From a bacterium (GTDB taxonomy: Bacteria; Ratteibacteria; UBA8468; B48-G9; JAFGKM01): DNA of 6,990 bases. Made by a program: the position numbers and the translations under genes. Location of the stretch: NCBI GenBank assembly GCA_026416755.1, contig JAOAEP010000089.1, positions 1 to 6,990 of the forward strand, given 5' to 3'. Of this stretch, positions 6,074 through 6,990 are shown in pieces (position 1 is the first letter of the stretch; each line of letters opens with the position of its first letter). Under the pieces are notes generated by a model. The model searched no databases. It was not told where the DNA came from and saw nothing but the letters and a program-made list of their open reading frames with translations.

Positions 6074-6091
6074 AATCATTTAAAATAATTT
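6054..6091. terminator. Perfect 13-bp A/T inverted repeat over the convergent gmk and trxA stops, possible bidirectional terminator
   Basis: The left arm 6054-6066 (AAATTATTTTAAA) and the right arm 6079-6091 (TTTAAAATAATTT) are exact reverse complements around a 12-base loop, 6067-6078. The loop holds both stop codons: TAA of gmk at 6071-6073 and the trxA stop at 6076-6078. The stem has no G or C, so the RNA hairpin would be weak. A T-rich stretch follows only for minus-strand transcription. It could be a weak bidirectional terminator, a protein-binding palindrome or partly chance in A/T-rich DNA. Confidence 0.4.
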
Positions 6092-6402
6092 AATATCTTC
6101 TCCTCAAATTTATCTTCAGGCATAGCACCTACAATTTCTCCTACTTTTTGTCCATTTTTGAATAAAATGAAACTTGGTATTGACATTATTCCAAATTTTT
6201 CTGCAATATCAGAATTTTCATCTACATTGACCTTTGCAAAAATAATTTCTCCTTTATATTTTTTAGCAAGATTTCCAATTATAGGCATCATCATCTTACA
6301 TGGCATACACCAACTTGCCCAAAAATCTATTACTACTTTTTCATTATCTTTTATAATTTCTTCAAAGTTGTCTCTCTTCAAATTTATAACATATTCTTCC
6401 AT
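6076..6402 (-). CDS. trxA: Thioredoxin with a WCMPC active site
   Basis: This is a small cytoplasmic thiol-disulfide oxidoreductase of 108 residues, the standard thioredoxin length. FWASWCMPCK (27-36) holds the redox pair Cys32 and Cys35. Asp26 is the usual buried acid, and the cis-proline is Pro76 in SIPSF (commonly IPT). VNVDEN and the late FKNGQKVGEIVGA turn fit the full thioredoxin fold, and no signal peptide or membrane helix is present. The active-site dipeptide is Met-Pro rather than the classical Gly-Pro, which may shift redox potential or partner choice. AAGGAG (6414 to 6409 on the minus strand) lies six bases before the ATG. The gene converges with gmk and diverges from the PHP gene, so it is probably transcribed alone or as the first gene of its unit. 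No reductase gene is nearby. Confidence 0.94.
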   Translation of the reverse strand: MEEYVINLKRDNFEEIIKDNEKVVIDFWASWCMPCKMMMPIIGNLAKKYKGEIIFAKVNVDENSDIAEKFGIMSIPSFILFKNGQKVGEIVGAMPEDKFEEKILNYFK

Positions 6403-6421
6403 TTCAAACTCCTTTTTTAAA

Positions 6422-6430
6422 AATATACCA
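6422..6430 (-). promoter_or_regulatory. Possible extended -10 promoter of trxA
   Basis: Read on the minus strand this is TGGTATATT, an extended -10 (TGn) with a five-of-six match to TATAAT. The expected transcript start near 6415 would leave a very short leader beginning almost at the ribosome site (6414-6409). No good -35 is seen. In this base composition the match could be chance. Confidence 0.3.
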
Positions 6431-6436
6431 TAATTT

Positions 6437-6464
6437 TTGAAAAAAATAAAAAATAAGTTATCCT
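6437..6464 (+). promoter_or_regulatory. Possible promoter of the PHP-domain gene
   Basis: TTGAAA (6437-6442, five of six bases of the -35 consensus) is followed after 16 bases by TATCCT (6459-6464, a modest -10). The predicted start near 6471 falls at the ATG itself, which would make the message leaderless, in keeping with the missing ribosome site. It is a weak match in A/T-rich DNA. Confidence 0.25.
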
Positions 6465-6473
6465 ATTTATATT

Positions 6474-6990
6474 ATGAATATTAAAGAAATCATAGAAGAA
6501 CTCTCAAATTTTAATGCAGAAATAAGAAGAAAAAAATTAATTGAAATCTCTGATTTAATCAATAAAGGTAAAATTAACAAAGATAATGAGTTTCAAGGAT
6601 TTTTAAATATTCATATTCATACATTTCATTCTTTCAATTATAAAAACTGGTCACCTTACAGGATTATTTTTGAAGGATGGAAAAAAGGTCTATTATATAT
6701 GGGAACTGTTGATTTTGATACACTTGCAGGAGTTGAAGAAACATTATTGGCTGGTAAAATATTAAATATGAAGGTTGTAGGTGGGTTTGAATCAAGGGTT
6801 TTTCTAAAAGAGATGAAAGACAAAGTTATTAATTCTCCAAATGAACCTGGGATATTCTATTTATGCGGAAAAGGCTTTAAAAAAATTCCTGATAAAAATA
6901 GTAAAGAACACATTTTTTTTGAAAATTTAAAGAAAATATCTCAAGAAAGGAATAAGAAAATCATCAATAAAATTAATGAGTATTTAAAAG
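6474..6990 (+). CDS. PHP-domain metal-dependent hydrolase-like protein, N-terminal part (3' end outside window)
   Basis: The frame is open from ATG 6474 to the window edge, giving 172 residues. A short helical N terminus is followed by a PHP-type block: NIHIHTFHSF (45-54) with His47, His49 and His52, then SPYRIIFEGWKKGLLYMGTVDFDTLAGVEE (60-89), and VVGGFESRVF (101-110) with Glu106. These match PHP motifs I (HxH), II (DHD) and III (GxE) in order and spacing. Motif II reads DFD, losing a usual metal-ligand histidine. The later INSPNEPGIFYLCGKGF stretch (119-135) recalls a PHP subgroup I have seen in uncultured bacteria, from memory only. Relatives include phosphoesterases such as histidinol phosphatase and polymerase-associated domains, but the substrate here is unknown. 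No ribosome site precedes the ATG, and no better upstream start exists before the in-frame TAA at 6447. It diverges from trxA across 71 bases. Confidence 0.75.
   Translation, partial: MNIKEIIEELSNFNAEIRRKKLIEISDLINKGKINKDNEFQGFLNIHIHTFHSFNYKNWSPYRIIFEGWKKGLLYMGTVDFDTLAGVEETLLAGKILNMKVVGGFESRVFLKEMKDKVINSPNEPGIFYLCGKGFKKIPDKNSKEHIFFENLKKISQERNKKIINKINEYLK

Noticed and set aside
6158..6433. Plus-strand open frame of 91 codons over trxA
   Set aside because: It is antisense to a full-length thioredoxin with all family motifs and has no family resemblance of its own.
1..6990. CRISPR array, tRNA/rRNA, insertion sequence, defence or toxin-antitoxin genes
   Set aside because: No spaced direct repeats, cloverleaf-like G/C-rich segments, transposase motifs or small paired toxin-like genes were seen; nearly all bases belong to recognised coding regions.

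Overview
The window is 6,990 bases of very A+T-rich bacterial DNA. The proteins are rich in Lys, Ile, Asn and Phe, genes are packed tightly with several overlaps, and AAGGAG-type ribosome sites are present, so this is a bacterium with an ordinary translation system. The lineage cannot be fixed from sequence alone. The membrane-anchored TPR protein and the PHP-domain protein recall, from memory only, proteins of uncultured lineages such as Omnitrophota and its relatives. I hold that weakly. Nothing looks mobile: there is no transposase, integrase, phage gene, tRNA, rRNA or CRISPR array.

Left block (1-3024, + strand): a 5'-truncated MraY/WecA-type sugar-phosphate transferase, then pyrF, alr and a short-chain polyprenyl diphosphate synthase (ispA-like). 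Each gene overlaps the next by 23-29 bases, so they are probably one transcript with coupled translation. Three of the four serve the cell envelope: lipid-linked glycan initiation, D-alanine, and the isoprenoid precursor of undecaprenyl phosphate. PyrF supplies UMP for nucleotides, including UDP-sugars.

Middle block (3076-6073, + strand): after a 51-base gap holding a good extended -10 promoter and a strong ribosome site come an ABC-type ATPase, its six-helix ABC-2 permease, a membrane-anchored TPR protein and guanylate kinase (gmk). The first three are joined by 4-base ATGA overlaps, and gmk starts directly after the TPR stop codon. The ATPase-permease-TPR trio looks like one export or envelope machine of unknown substrate. 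It is the best candidate here for something not well described.

Right block (6076-6990): trxA on the minus strand converges on gmk with 2 bases between stop codons, inside a perfect 13-bp A/T-only inverted repeat. Divergent from trxA, a PHP-domain hydrolase-like gene starts at 6474 and runs off the window.

Overall this is mainly a housekeeping region. The main oddities are substitutions or losses at normally conserved positions: Asp to Glu in the transferase, a missing C-terminal segment in the prenyl synthase, WCMPC in thioredoxin and DFD in the PHP protein. There are also the long gene overlaps and the palindrome at the convergent stops. I see no clear evidence of a wholly new system.
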